The notes under the pieces: generated by a model | Database searches by the model: none | What the model was told of the DNA's origin: nothing | What the model saw: the letters and a program-made list of their open reading frames with translations, nothing else | Position numbers and translations under genes: made by a program | From: Kitasatospora purpeofusca | GTDB taxonomy: Bacteria; Actinomycetota; Actinomycetes; Streptomycetales; Streptomycetaceae | Assembly: GCF_000718025.1 (NCBI RefSeq) | Contig: NZ_JODS01000016.1 | Coordinates: 62,001-126,000, forward strand | DNA: 64,000 bases | Direction of reading: 5' to 3' | In this document: one piece after another, positions 26,981 through 34,567 of the stretch | Numbering within the stretch: position 1 is the stretch's first letter | Layout of the letters: each line of letters opens with the position of its first letter

Positions 26981-27895
26981 GTGACGATCCGCCGTACCAC
27001 CCTGATCACCGCTGCCACGGTGATCGCCCTGTCTGCCGTGGCCGCCTGCAACGACGGCGACGCGTCCACCCCCGCGGCCGCCGGTGGCTCGACCGCGCAG
27101 AGCGCGACTGCGACCGCGAGCGCGACCGCGAGCGGCACTCCGAGCGTCCCCACGCCGACGCCCACCGCGACGCCCACGCCCACGCCGACCGCGACTCCTA
27201 CGCCCACCGCGACGCCGACTCCTGCGGGCGCGCCGGTCGACGCCTCCGGTGCGTTCGACCCGGCGGTGGCCCTGGCGAACGCGGACCGGACGCCGTACGC
27301 CGCGACGCTGAAGATGAAGACGACGGCGACCGCGAACGGTCAGGGGACGGTGATGACCTCGACCGGCCGGACCAACATCAACACGCCGGGCCACGAGGGG
27401 CGGAACGAGGCGAAGATGACGATCAGCGGCAGCGACGAGCCGGTGCTCTGGATGGAGTCGGTCAACACCGGCAACGGCATCTTCATGCGCGACAAGACCA
27501 AGCCGGGCAGCACCTGGAGCCCGTCCGGCAGCAGCGAGGACGCCACGGACGACGACGGCGCCGGCCTCTACGCGAAGGCCCTTGTCGAAGCCGGCCCCGC
27601 CGCTCGCAAGGGGATGGAGCAGAAGAACGGCGTCCCGGCCTTCCACCTCGGGGCCCGTCTGACGGCAGCCCAGATCAAGGCCATCGACCCCGATGAGCAC
27701 CGGCACATGGCCGAGAAGGGCGTCGCCGCGAAGGACTACGACGTCTGGATCGACCGGGCCGGACGCATCCTGGCCGTGTCGCAGTCCATGAAGGTGCCGA
27801 AGGACGGCACGACCGTCACCAGCGTCATCACCGTGGAGTACAGCGACTTCGGGCCCCGCGAGACCTTCACCGTTCCGACCGCGGCAGCCAGCTGA
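26981..27895 (+). CDS. Lipoprotein with Thr/Pro linker
   Basis: A 304-residue lipoprotein. The signal peptide TTLITAATVIALSAVAAC ends in a lipobox with the acylated Cys near residue 23. Residues 28-85 are a low-complexity Thr-Pro-Ala linker (repeated TPTATPT), typical of proteins tethered to the membrane with the domain held away from it. The remaining 210 residues (AATLKMKTTATANG, MEQKNGVPAFHLGARL, DYDVWIDRAGRILAVSQSM) form a beta-rich domain resembling LolA/LppX-type lipid-binding folds, with the conserved VWID near the C-terminus. GTG 26981 has GGAGA upstream. It stands alone; binding of a hydrophobic ligand is inferred. Confidence 0.82.
   Translation: MTIRRTTLITAATVIALSAVAACNDGDASTPAAAGGSTAQSATATASATASGTPSVPTPTPTATPTPTPTATPTPTATPTPAGAPVDASGAFDPAVALANADRTPYAATLKMKTTATANGQGTVMTSTGRTNINTPGHEGRNEAKMTISGSDEPVLWMESVNTGNGIFMRDKTKPGSTWSPSGSSEDATDDDGAGLYAKALVEAGPAARKGMEQKNGVPAFHLGARLTAAQIKAIDPDEHRHMAEKGVAAKDYDVWIDRAGRILAVSQSMKVPKDGTTVTSVITVEYSDFGPRETFTVPTAAAS
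27140..27232 (+). repeat. Low-complexity ACGCC/ACCGCG repeats encoding the Thr-Pro linker
   Basis: Irregular six-base units of ACGCCC, ACGCCG and ACCGCG encode the TPT/TAT linker of the lipoprotein. Such tracts are prone to length change by slippage. Confidence 0.75.
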
Positions 27896-28036
27896 CCCGA
27901 CCCGATCACCGCTGCCGTGCCCGCTGGAACGGTCCTCGGGTCGGCACGGTCTCGATCGGGTGAGCGCGTGCGTCGTCGCGGCCGTGGATCACCCGCTCCA
28001 CGACCTCGCGGGAGCCGTCCGCCCGGGCGCCGACCG

Positions 28037-28939
28037 TTACCAGGACGTGTCCCGGTGTCGCGGGGGACTGGTCTTGCGGCAGGTGATCCAGCGGTTGGCG
28101 TCGAAGGGGTCGTGCGGGGTGCGGCGGAGGCGGGGGGTGGGGTGGTCGAAGGGGGAGCGGGTGGTGGTGTGCCACCCGAGGGTGGTGAGGCGGTCGGCGG
28201 TGCGGGGGCGGGGGTCGGGGGAGAAGAGGGCGAGGAGGTCGATTCCGAGCCGGTCGCGGGCGGTGGTGTAGACGGGGTGGGTGCGGACGGCGGCGGACTC
28301 GGGTGCGCTCTTGATCTCGTACGCGAGGGTGCTGCCGGGGGCGCTGAGGAGGTCGAGGGTGGTGGCGACGCGCAGTTCGGCCTCGGCGGGCAGGTAGAGG
28401 AAGAGCCCTTCGGCGAGCCACGCGGTGGGCCGGTCGGGGTCGAGGCCGCTTCGGCGCAGGGCGCCGCTCCAGTGGGTGGTGAGGTCGACGGCCACGGTAC
28501 GGCGTTCGGCCCGTGGTGCGGCGGCGGGCAGGCTGTCCAGGACGTGCTGTTTGAAGGCGAGGACGTCCGGGCGGTCGAGTTCCCAGACGGTGGTGCCGGG
28601 CGGCCAGGGCAGGCGGTGGGCGCGGGAGTCGAGCCCGGCGCCGAGCAGGACGACCTGGCGGGTGCCGGCGCGGGCGGCGTCGAGCAGGTGGGTGTCCAGG
28701 ACCCGTGTGCGCAGCGCGAAGTAGCCGGCCAGGCGCTCCCACATCGGGTCGCCCGGGGCGACCTGTACGGGGTCGCGGGGCCAGTCGGCGCAGCCGGGCG
28801 CGGCGCGCACGAAGTGCTCCGCGTACGGGTCGACGGCGAGCGGGTCGGGGCGGCGGGCCTCCAGGGCGCGGGCGTGGGCGACCAGCAGGGCGGTGCGGCC
28901 CACGCCCGCGCCGACGCCGGGGGTGCCGACGGCGGTCAC
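28037..28939 (-). CDS. SAM-dependent methyltransferase, Ppm1/LCMT family
   Basis: A 300-residue methyltransferase of the leucine-carboxyl-methyltransferase-like group found in actinobacteria. Seen: N-terminal GVGRTALLVAHARALEARRP with DPYAEHF, the SAM-binding strand VVLLGAGLDSRAHRLPW, the acidic partner ELDRPDV and AEGLFLYLP. These proteins typically O-methylate carboxylates or hydroxyls of small molecules. Start GTG 28939 overlaps the stop of the isochorismatase gene by four bases (GTGA), showing translational coupling. It is the last gene of a four-gene minus-strand operon that begins with an EF-hand protein. Confidence 0.88.
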   Translation of the reverse strand: MTAVGTPGVGAGVGRTALLVAHARALEARRPDPLAVDPYAEHFVRAAPGCADWPRDPVQVAPGDPMWERLAGYFALRTRVLDTHLLDAARAGTRQVVLLGAGLDSRAHRLPWPPGTTVWELDRPDVLAFKQHVLDSLPAAAPRAERRTVAVDLTTHWSGALRRSGLDPDRPTAWLAEGLFLYLPAEAELRVATTLDLLSAPGSTLAYEIKSAPESAAVRTHPVYTTARDRLGIDLLALFSPDPRPRTADRLTTLGWHTTTRSPFDHPTPRLRRTPHDPFDANRWITCRKTSPPRHRDTSW

Positions 28940-29574
28940 TGTCGCGTCACCGGCTCGGGTGAAGCGGGTGGGGCGGGCACGGATGCCGGCACGAAGGGGC
29001 CGTCGGAGAGGTCGGTGACGCGGGCCCCGTACACCCGGGCCATGAAGCGCAGGACGTCCGCGTCGGCCAGGTGCAGTGCCGTGGTGCAGTCGCGCAGGAC
29101 GGTCAGGTGGAAGCCGCGCTGGAAGGCGGTGCGGGCGGTGGAGTCGACACATACGTCGGCGAACAGTCCGGCCAGCACGAGGTGGTCGATCCCGCGCCGG
29201 CGCAGGTGCGGTTCGAGGCGCTCGTCCAGGAACGCGTCGAAGACGGCGCGCTTGGTGAACACCTCCTCACCCGGGCCGGGCCGGACGCCGTGGAAGTCGG
29301 CGCCCCAGCTGCCCTCCAGGCACTTGGGCTGCTTGCCGAGCAACTCGTCCCTGCGGCGCCAGGCGGGCCCCTGGTGGACGGGGTCGCCGAGGAAGCGGAC
29401 GAACAGGACGTCGAGGCCCGCCGCCCGGGCCAGTTCGACGGCGCGGGCGCTGTTCGCGGCGGCGCGGGCCAGCCGCTCGGGGTCGCCGGGGAAGCGGGCG
29501 GCGGCGAGGGGGCCGGCGCAGAAGTCGTTCTGCAGGTCGACGACGAGCAGCGCGGAGCGGGGCGCGCCGGTCAC
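28936..29574 (-). CDS. Isochorismatase family cysteine hydrolase
   Basis: A 212-residue hydrolase. The catalytic triad is visible: Asp in LLVVDLQNDF, Lys in FTKRAVFDAF and Cys in LFADVCVDST. The sequence is closer to nicotinamidase/N-carbamoyl-type cysteine hydrolases than to isochorismatases acting in siderophore synthesis, since no carrier domain is attached. Start GTG 29574 overlaps the stop of the upstream dehydrogenase-like gene (GTGA, 29571-29574), and its own stop overlaps the methyltransferase start. The tight coupling suggests that the three proteins act on one substrate. Confidence 0.88.
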   Translation of the reverse strand: MTGAPRSALLVVDLQNDFCAGPLAAARFPGDPERLARAAANSARAVELARAAGLDVLFVRFLGDPVHQGPAWRRRDELLGKQPKCLEGSWGADFHGVRPGPGEEVFTKRAVFDAFLDERLEPHLRRRGIDHLVLAGLFADVCVDSTARTAFQRGFHLTVLRDCTTALHLADADVLRFMARVYGARVTDLSDGPFVPASVPAPPASPEPVTRQ

Positions 29575-30665
29575 CGGGCGCCCGCCCCGGCTTCTGCGGC
29601 ACCCACGCCGGCCCCGGTCGCGGCTGCGGTGACCTCGGCGAGGACGGCGTCCGCCACCTCGGCGGTCCCGGCCTGCCCGCCGAGGTCGGGAGTGCGGATG
29701 CCGCGACCGCGGACGGCGGTGAGCGCGGCTTCCAGGGCCGCCTCGGCGCCGGGGCAATGGGCGTGCCGCTCGGCGATCCGGGCGGCGGCCCGGAGCGTGG
29801 CGACCGGGTTGACCACGTCCCGCCCGGCCAGGTCGTCGGCCGAGCCGTGCACCGTCTGGTATTCCGTCAATTCATGCAACTCCGGCGCCAGATGGACGTT
29901 CTCGGTGCACCGGTCCTCCTGCCGCTGCGCCCCGTACCGGTCGAGCAGCACCACGTGCATGATGTCCGCCCACTCGTTGCCGGCGACCAGCACGGTGCGG
30001 TCCTCGGGGCCGTGGGTGATCAGGTTGCGGTTGACGGTGTCGGGCTGGAACAGTTCCACGGCCACGCCGAGCCGTTCGGCCAGGCCCTCGGTCCAGTGGT
30101 CCAACGCCCCGTCCAGCAGGTGGTACTTGTAGGCCATCACGACCCGGGCGGGGCCCTGCGGCCAGAGCGCGCGGGCGCGGCGCACGGCGTACTCGAGGAT
30201 CCGTACCGTGACGGCGCGGCTGAACTCCATGGTGCGCACCACGGTGTCGGGGGTGTGCCGGTTCTCGCCGGTGTAGAAGCCCTGCGCCTGGTCGCGGACC
30301 AGCAGTAACCGGGCCGGACCGGCCGTGAGCGGTTCGACCTTGACGGCGGCGAGCCGCTGACGGACCAGGTACAGCGACTGGGCATTGATCGCGGTGCGGA
30401 ACACCGCCTGCACGCCGCGGGCGGCCTGTTCCCGGCAGAACCGCTCGTAGTGCGCGGCGTCCTCGCCCGTGAGCCGCTCGAGCTGCTCGGTGCCGCGGGC
30501 CTCCTGGCGCAGCGAGACGTAGGAGTGGTAGAGCCGCGGTGACCGCACCACCTCGGCTCGCGTGCCGTGCAGGGCGGTGATCCGTTCCAGTGCCCGTTCG
30601 AAGACGGGTGCGAGCTCGGGTCCGGTTCCGCGGCCGACGGCGAGGGCGATGCGCGGTGCGGTCAT
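29571..30665 (-). CDS. Isocitrate/isopropylmalate dehydrogenase-like protein
   Basis: A 364-residue member of the beta-decarboxylating dehydrogenase family, divergent. The N-terminal nucleotide loop reads VGRGTGPEL instead of GDGIGPE. The arginines for carboxylate binding are present (EFSRAVTVR), as are the catalytic Lys (MAYKYHLLDG), an Asp matching the first metal ligand (QPDTVNRNL), and the C-terminal NAD motif TVHGSADDLAGR. In the metal strand GNEWADIMHVV the first Asp is kept but the second is Val by my alignment. ATG 30665 follows GGAGGA by seven bases. It may therefore have a changed reaction or reduced activity. The operon context gives no direct substrate. Confidence 0.85.
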   Translation of the reverse strand: MTAPRIALAVGRGTGPELAPVFERALERITALHGTRAEVVRSPRLYHSYVSLRQEARGTEQLERLTGEDAAHYERFCREQAARGVQAVFRTAINAQSLYLVRQRLAAVKVEPLTAGPARLLLVRDQAQGFYTGENRHTPDTVVRTMEFSRAVTVRILEYAVRRARALWPQGPARVVMAYKYHLLDGALDHWTEGLAERLGVAVELFQPDTVNRNLITHGPEDRTVLVAGNEWADIMHVVLLDRYGAQRQEDRCTENVHLAPELHELTEYQTVHGSADDLAGRDVVNPVATLRAAARIAERHAHCPGAEAALEAALTAVRGRGIRTPDLGGQAGTAEVADAVLAEVTAAATGAGVGAAEAGAGAR

Positions 30666-30730
30666 GCGTGGGTCCTCCGGGGTTGGCGTTGCCGAGGTGG
30701 GACGGGGGCAGAAGGGGCAGCCGGGTGTGG

Positions 30731-31261
30731 TCAGGCGGAGGCCGGGACGAGGTGGTCGCCCGGGATGCCGGCCTTCTCGGGGGAGTAGTAGTCGCGGATG
30801 CCGTCGGCCCAGGTGGTGACGGCGACGCGGTCGCCGGCGTCGGGGCCGAAGGCGTCGAACAACGCGGCGATGTTGGGCTTCTCGAAGCCGATCGCGGTCA
30901 TCAGCGCGAGGAACCGCGGCCGTTCGACCAGTCCGTCGCCGTCGGGGTCGCCGAGCGTGGCCAGGGCGTCCGCGAAGACGGCGATGGTGGCGCCGAAGCG
31001 CTCGGGGTTCAGGACGAAGCCGCGGAACTCCTCGGGGCTGATCACCCCGTCGCCGTTGGCGTCCAACGCTCCGAGCAGCACCTCCCAGTAGCGGCGCAGG
31101 CTGTCGGCCAGGGCGTGGCGGTCGGCTTCGGCGGAGCCGTCGGCGACGGCCAGGATGCGCTCGGTCATCAGGTCGAAGTCCTCGCCTTCGAGCACCCCGT
31201 TGCCGTTGGCGTCGAACAGGGTGAAGACCAGCTCGGCGCGCCGGTGAGCCTCGTGGGCCAT
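30731..31261 (-). CDS. EF-hand calcium-binding protein (calerythrin-like)
   Basis: A 176-residue protein with four EF-hand positions, as in calerythrin and related actinobacterial sarcoplasmic-type calcium proteins. Loops: residues 17-28 (DANGNGVLEGED), 67-78 (DANGDGVISPEE) and 105-116 (DPDGDGLVERPR), where the last position is Arg not Glu and should weaken calcium binding; the fourth (GPDAGDRVAVTTW) is degenerate. ATG 31261 is preceded by AGAGGGAA. It is the first gene of the minus-strand operon with the dehydrogenase-like protein, 65 bases upstream of it, and divergent from the chitinase. It probably buffers or senses calcium, and the link to the enzymes downstream is unexplained. Confidence 0.88.
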   Translation of the reverse strand: MAHEAHRRAELVFTLFDANGNGVLEGEDFDLMTERILAVADGSAEADRHALADSLRRYWEVLLGALDANGDGVISPEEFRGFVLNPERFGATIAVFADALATLGDPDGDGLVERPRFLALMTAIGFEKPNIAALFDAFGPDAGDRVAVTTWADGIRDYYSPEKAGIPGDHLVPASA

Positions 31262-31590
31262 GGTGTTCCCTCTCTCGCGGCGGCCCGGCCTCGGCCGACC
31301 GGGCATCGGCCCCGACTGCGCCGTTCGGGTGCGGTCGGGACTTCCACTGTGCGGGCCGGGTCGGGGGACCGGGGTCGAAACCGGCGGAGCGTCACCCGGG
31401 AGGGTGACCGAGTGGGCCGTTCCTGCCGTTCCTGCCGTGCTCAGGACTCACCGTGCCCGCCTTCCGGCGCCTCGACCGTGTCCGGAATGTCGCCGTGGAC
31501 AACAGATCTGACGGTCCGTCGGATCGGGGCAGGTCGTCGGGCTCCCGGTCCGGCATGCCTCATTTCGGCAAAGGGGAGGTAAAGGAAAAG
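31262..31590. other. Divergent region between EF-hand operon and chitinase
   Basis: About 330 bases with no convincing gene. It must hold the promoter of the EF-hand operon. No strong palindrome is visible outside the chitinase repeats described next. Confidence 0.45.
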
Positions 31591-31633
31591 TGGTCTGAAC
31601 CTCTTGACTGGTTGGTCTGGACCTTTCTAGTCT
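31591..31633 (+). promoter_or_regulatory. Chitinase promoter with two 12-bp direct repeats
   Basis: TGGTCTGAACCT (31591-31602) and TGGTCTGGACCT (31613-31624) are direct repeats, 22 bases apart, of the form known from Streptomyces chitinase promoters (TGGTCCAGACCT). They bracket a -35-like TTGACT (31604-31609); TAGTCT (31628-31633) lies 18 bases further and fits a -10. Such repeats mediate chitin induction and glucose repression, and resemble half-variants of the DasR site. Confidence 0.82.
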
Positions 31634-31719
31634 CACCGAAGCACCCTGCGGCGGACGTCGCGCAGTGTGCGGTCACGGACTCCCCACCCCTGTCCGCCCC
31701 CACGTCGAGGAGCCCCCTC

Positions 31720-33555
31720 TTGCTGACTCGCTTCGCCCTGCCCACAAAGAGGTTGAGAGCCGCCGCAGCCGGCCTGACCGCGCTCACCCTGCCCCTGGTC
31801 GCCGTCGTCGGCCTGTCCACCCCCGCCCAGGCCGCCGCCGGGGCCACCGCCACCTTCGCCAAGGGCTCCGACTGGGGCTCCGGGTTCGACGGCAAGTGGA
31901 CGGTGAAGAACACCGGTACCACCACGCTCACGTCCTGGACGATCGAGTGGGACTTCCCCGCCGGCACCAGCGTCGGCTCCGCCTGGGACGCCACGGTCAC
32001 CAGCACCGGCAACCACTGGACCGCCAAGGACAAGGGCTGGAACGGCACCCTCGCCCCCGGTGCCTCCGTGACCTTCGGCTTCAACGGCGCCGGCCCCGGC
32101 GCGCCCACCGGCTGCAAGCTCAACGGCGCCTCCTGCGACGGCACCGACCTGCCCGGCAACAAGGCGCCCTCCGCGCCCGGCACCCCGGTCGGCTCCGACA
32201 TCACCGACACCTCGCTGAAGGTGTCCTGGACCGCCGCCACCGACGACACCGGCATCAAGAACTACGACGTCCTGCGCAACGGCACCAAGGTCGCCACGGT
32301 GACCGGCCTCAGCTACAGCGACAGCAACCTCACCGCGGGCACGAGCTACACCTACACCGTCGTCGCCCGCGACACCGCCGACCTGACCGGCCCCGCCAGC
32401 GCGCCCGGCACCGTGCGCACCACCGGCGGCGACATCGTCACCGGCGACCAGGTCAAGCTCGGGTACTTCACCAACTGGGGCGTTTACGGCCGCAACTACC
32501 ACGTGAAGAACCTGGTGACCTCCGGCTCCGCCGCGAAGATCACCCACATCAACTACGCCTTCGGCAACGTCCAGAACGGCAAGTGCACCATCGGCGACGC
32601 CTACGCCGACTACGAGCGCGCCTACACCGCGGACCAGTCCGTCGACGGCGTCGCGGACACCTGGGACCAGCCGCTGCGCGGCAGCTTCAACCAGCTGCGC
32701 GAACTCAAGCGCCTCTACCCGCACATCAAGGTGATCTGGTCCTTCGGCGGCTGGACCTGGTCCGGCGGCTTCGGCCAGGCGGTGCAGAACCCGGCCGCGT
32801 TCGCCAAGTCCTGCCACGACCTGGTCGAGGACCCGCGCTGGGCCGACGTCTTCGACGGCATCGACCTCGACTGGGAGTACCCGAACGCCTGCGGCCTGAC
32901 CTGCGACACCAGCGGCGCCGACTCGTTCAAGAAGATGGCCCAGGCCATGCGCACCGAGTTCGGCAACGACCTGGTCACGGTCGCGGTCTCCGCCGACGCC
33001 TCCCAGGGCGGCAACATCGACAAGGCCGACTACGCGGCCGGTGCGCCGTACCTCGACTGGTTCAACGTCATGACGTACGACTTCTTCGGCGCCTGGGCGG
33101 CCAAGGGCCCGACCGCGCCGCACTCCCCGCTCACCGCCTACGACGGCATCCCGAAGGCCGGCTTCACCTCGGCCGAGGCCATCGCCAAGTACCGGTCGAT
33201 CGGCGTGCCCGCCTCCAAGCTGCTGCTGGGCATCGGCTTCTACGGCCGCGGCTGGGCCGGCGTGACCCAGTCCGCCCCGGGCGGCACCGCCACCGGTGCG
33301 GCGGCCGGCACCTACGAGACCGGCATCGAGGACTACAAGGTCCTCAAGAACACCTGCCCCGCCACCGGCACGGTCGCCGGCACCGCCTACGCGCACTGCG
33401 GGACCAACTGGTGGAGCTACGACACCCCGGCCACCATCACGGCCAAGATGGCGTGGGCCAAGGGGCAGAACCTGCGCGGCGCCTTCTTCTGGGAGTTCAG
33501 CGGTGACACCGCCAACGGCGAGCTGGTGAACGCGATCCACACCGGCCTCAAGTAG
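31720..33555 (+). CDS. Secreted chitinase: CBM2, fibronectin III, GH18
   Basis: A 611-residue secreted endochitinase. The start is TTG 31720, seven bases after GAGGAG (31707-31712). Signal peptide residues 1-38 end at PAQAA. Residues 40-140 form a family 2 cellulose/chitin-binding module (GKWTVKNTGTTTLTSW, WNGTLAPGASVTFGF); 148-238 form a fibronectin type III domain (APSAPGTPVGS to SAPGTVRTT); 245-611 form the GH18 domain with SFGGWTWS and catalytic DGIDLDWEYP, acid Glu386, plus NVMTYDFFG. The architecture matches the ChiC/Chi63-type Streptomyces enzymes. It degrades extracellular chitin. Regulation is by the direct repeats upstream. Tandem copies of its last codons follow the stop. Confidence 0.95.
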   Translation: MLTRFALPTKRLRAAAAGLTALTLPLVAVVGLSTPAQAAAGATATFAKGSDWGSGFDGKWTVKNTGTTTLTSWTIEWDFPAGTSVGSAWDATVTSTGNHWTAKDKGWNGTLAPGASVTFGFNGAGPGAPTGCKLNGASCDGTDLPGNKAPSAPGTPVGSDITDTSLKVSWTAATDDTGIKNYDVLRNGTKVATVTGLSYSDSNLTAGTSYTYTVVARDTADLTGPASAPGTVRTTGGDIVTGDQVKLGYFTNWGVYGRNYHVKNLVTSGSAAKITHINYAFGNVQNGKCTIGDAYADYERAYTADQSVDGVADTWDQPLRGSFNQLRELKRLYPHIKVIWSFGGWTWSGGFGQAVQNPAAFAKSCHDLVEDPRWADVFDGIDLDWEYPNACGLTCDTSGADSFKKMAQAMRTEFGNDLVTVAVSADASQGGNIDKADYAAGAPYLDWFNVMTYDFFGAWAAKGPTAPHSPLTAYDGIPKAGFTSAEAIAKYRSIGVPASKLLLGIGFYGRGWAGVTQSAPGGTATGAAAGTYETGIEDYKVLKNTCPATGTVAGTAYAHCGTNWWSYDTPATITAKMAWAKGQNLRGAFFWEFSGDTANGELVNAIHTGLK

Positions 33556-33606
33556 CACAGCCTCAAGTAGCACCGCCGCAAGTTGCACAGCTGCAAGTAG
33601 CACCCC
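33547..33606 (+). repeat. Four 15-bp tandem repeats spanning the chitinase stop codon
   Basis: CTCAAGTAGCACAGC (33547) is followed by three imperfect 15-base copies at 33562, 33577 and 33592. The first includes the last two codons and stop of the chitinase, so the 3' end has been copied in tandem and in phase. A terminator follows directly. Confidence 0.85.
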
Positions 33607-33627
33607 CGCACCACCCGCACCACCGCT

Positions 33628-33671
33628 CGCAGCGGCCCGCCCTCCCCGGCGGGCCGCTGTCGGCGTTTCGG
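33628..33671. terminator. Chitinase terminator hairpin, copy A of a dispersed 44-bp element
   Basis: AGCGGCCCGCC (33631-33641) pairs with GGCGGGCCGCT (33648-33658) around CTCCCC. The 44-base string including the downstream CGCTGTCGGCGTTTCGG recurs at 37019-37062 with about 38 of 44 bases identical. Confidence 0.75.
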
Positions 33672-34045
33672 CGCCGAGGAGCGTGAGCGTGCCGCAGGGG
33701 TGGTGAAGGGTAGTCCGCGCGCCTGCGGTGCGCCTGTTGAGCGGGCGCGGCGCGGCGGGTTCCACTCATCCGCCGACATGGGGGCGAGCCGGTGCGTGCC
33801 GTCCGTCGGCGGTCCGGCCGACGGCACGCACGTATCCGCAGGTCGGGGCGGTGGTGGCGAGGGCGGCCGGTGCCGACGCGAGCGCCGTCGCCCCTCCTCC
33901 CGCGGGCCTGCGCTCCGGTCCCACCAGCCGCTTCTGTCCCGTCCGGCACGAGAGGCTTCGGGGAAACCCGGCCGACACGGAGCCGGTTCGCCGAAGAATC
34001 AATTGACCGCAGCCACTGCTGACGGGATGCTGATCGAGCACGATG
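33672..34045. other. Intergenic region without recognised gene
   Basis: Roughly 370 bases between the chitinase terminator and the crystallin-like gene's palindrome. Reading frames here look random and I see no RNA gene. Confidence 0.45.
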
Positions 34046-34061
34046 CAATCACCAGTGATTG
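34046..34061. promoter_or_regulatory. 16-bp palindrome upstream of crystallin-like gene
   Basis: CAATCACCAGTGATTG has seven-base perfect arms with a two-base centre, 45 bases before the start codon in an AT-rich patch. It is a probable operator. Confidence 0.55.
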
Positions 34062-34106
34062 TTTCGCGCATTTCGACCGGGTATTCGATTCGTGCGAGGA
34101 GAATTC

Positions 34107-34457
34107 GTGATCTCGAGGACGAAGAAGCTCATGAGCGTCGCCGCCGCCACGTTCGCCGCCGCCGCCGCGTTCACCGTGGCCGTGCCGAACAACGCGTTCG
34201 CCATCAACCACATCGAGTGCCGGGGAGGCGAGGACTACCTGAAGATCTGGTCCCACAGCGGCGGCAGCCAGAGCGTGGACTGCTACGCGAACGCCGGTCG
34301 GACCGACTTCGGCAACTGGTGGGTCGACCGGATCTCCACCGGGAACAACGACCTCATCTACTACGACGCCAACGGCGACTCGGTGAGGATCAACCGGTGG
34401 ACCGACATCACGTTCCCGAACCACCCGCCGCAGGTGAAGTCCATCGAAATCCTGTGA
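34107..34457 (+). CDS. Secreted beta/gamma-crystallin-like protein
   Basis: A 116-residue exported protein. The start is GTG 34107, five bases after GAGGAG (34096-34101). The signal peptide (KKLMSVAAATFAAAAAFTVA) ends at NNAFA near residue 32. The mature 84 residues contain two Cys (HIECRGG, VDCYANAG) and the pattern ECRGGEDYLKIWSHSGG with CYANAG, which resembles Streptomyces beta/gamma-crystallin proteins such as the killer-toxin-like protein SKLP. These are small, stable and may bind calcium or act on other microbes' envelopes. It stands alone. The toxin role is inferred only from family resemblance. Confidence 0.75.
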   Translation: MISRTKKLMSVAAATFAAAAAFTVAVPNNAFAINHIECRGGEDYLKIWSHSGGSQSVDCYANAGRTDFGNWWVDRISTGNNDLIYYDANGDSVRINRWTDITFPNHPPQVKSIEIL

Positions 34458-34567
34458 TGGGCGTCGGACCGAACGCATCGCCCGGAATTACTGTTTCCGT
34501 CCGACCTTGAAAATGGTCGTACATTCGGGTGAGCGTGTGCCGAGGCGCGGTTGACGCGCCGACGGGT

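Noticed and set aside
28037..31261. Reading the operon as a siderophore (isochorismate) pathway
   Set aside because: No isochorismate synthase, carrier domain, adenylation enzyme or exporter is nearby, and the isochorismatase-fold protein looks like a general cysteine hydrolase.
33547..33606. Short regular repeats considered as a CRISPR array
   Set aside because: Units are 15 bases with no spacers, run directly in tandem and overlap a stop codon. No cas genes are present.
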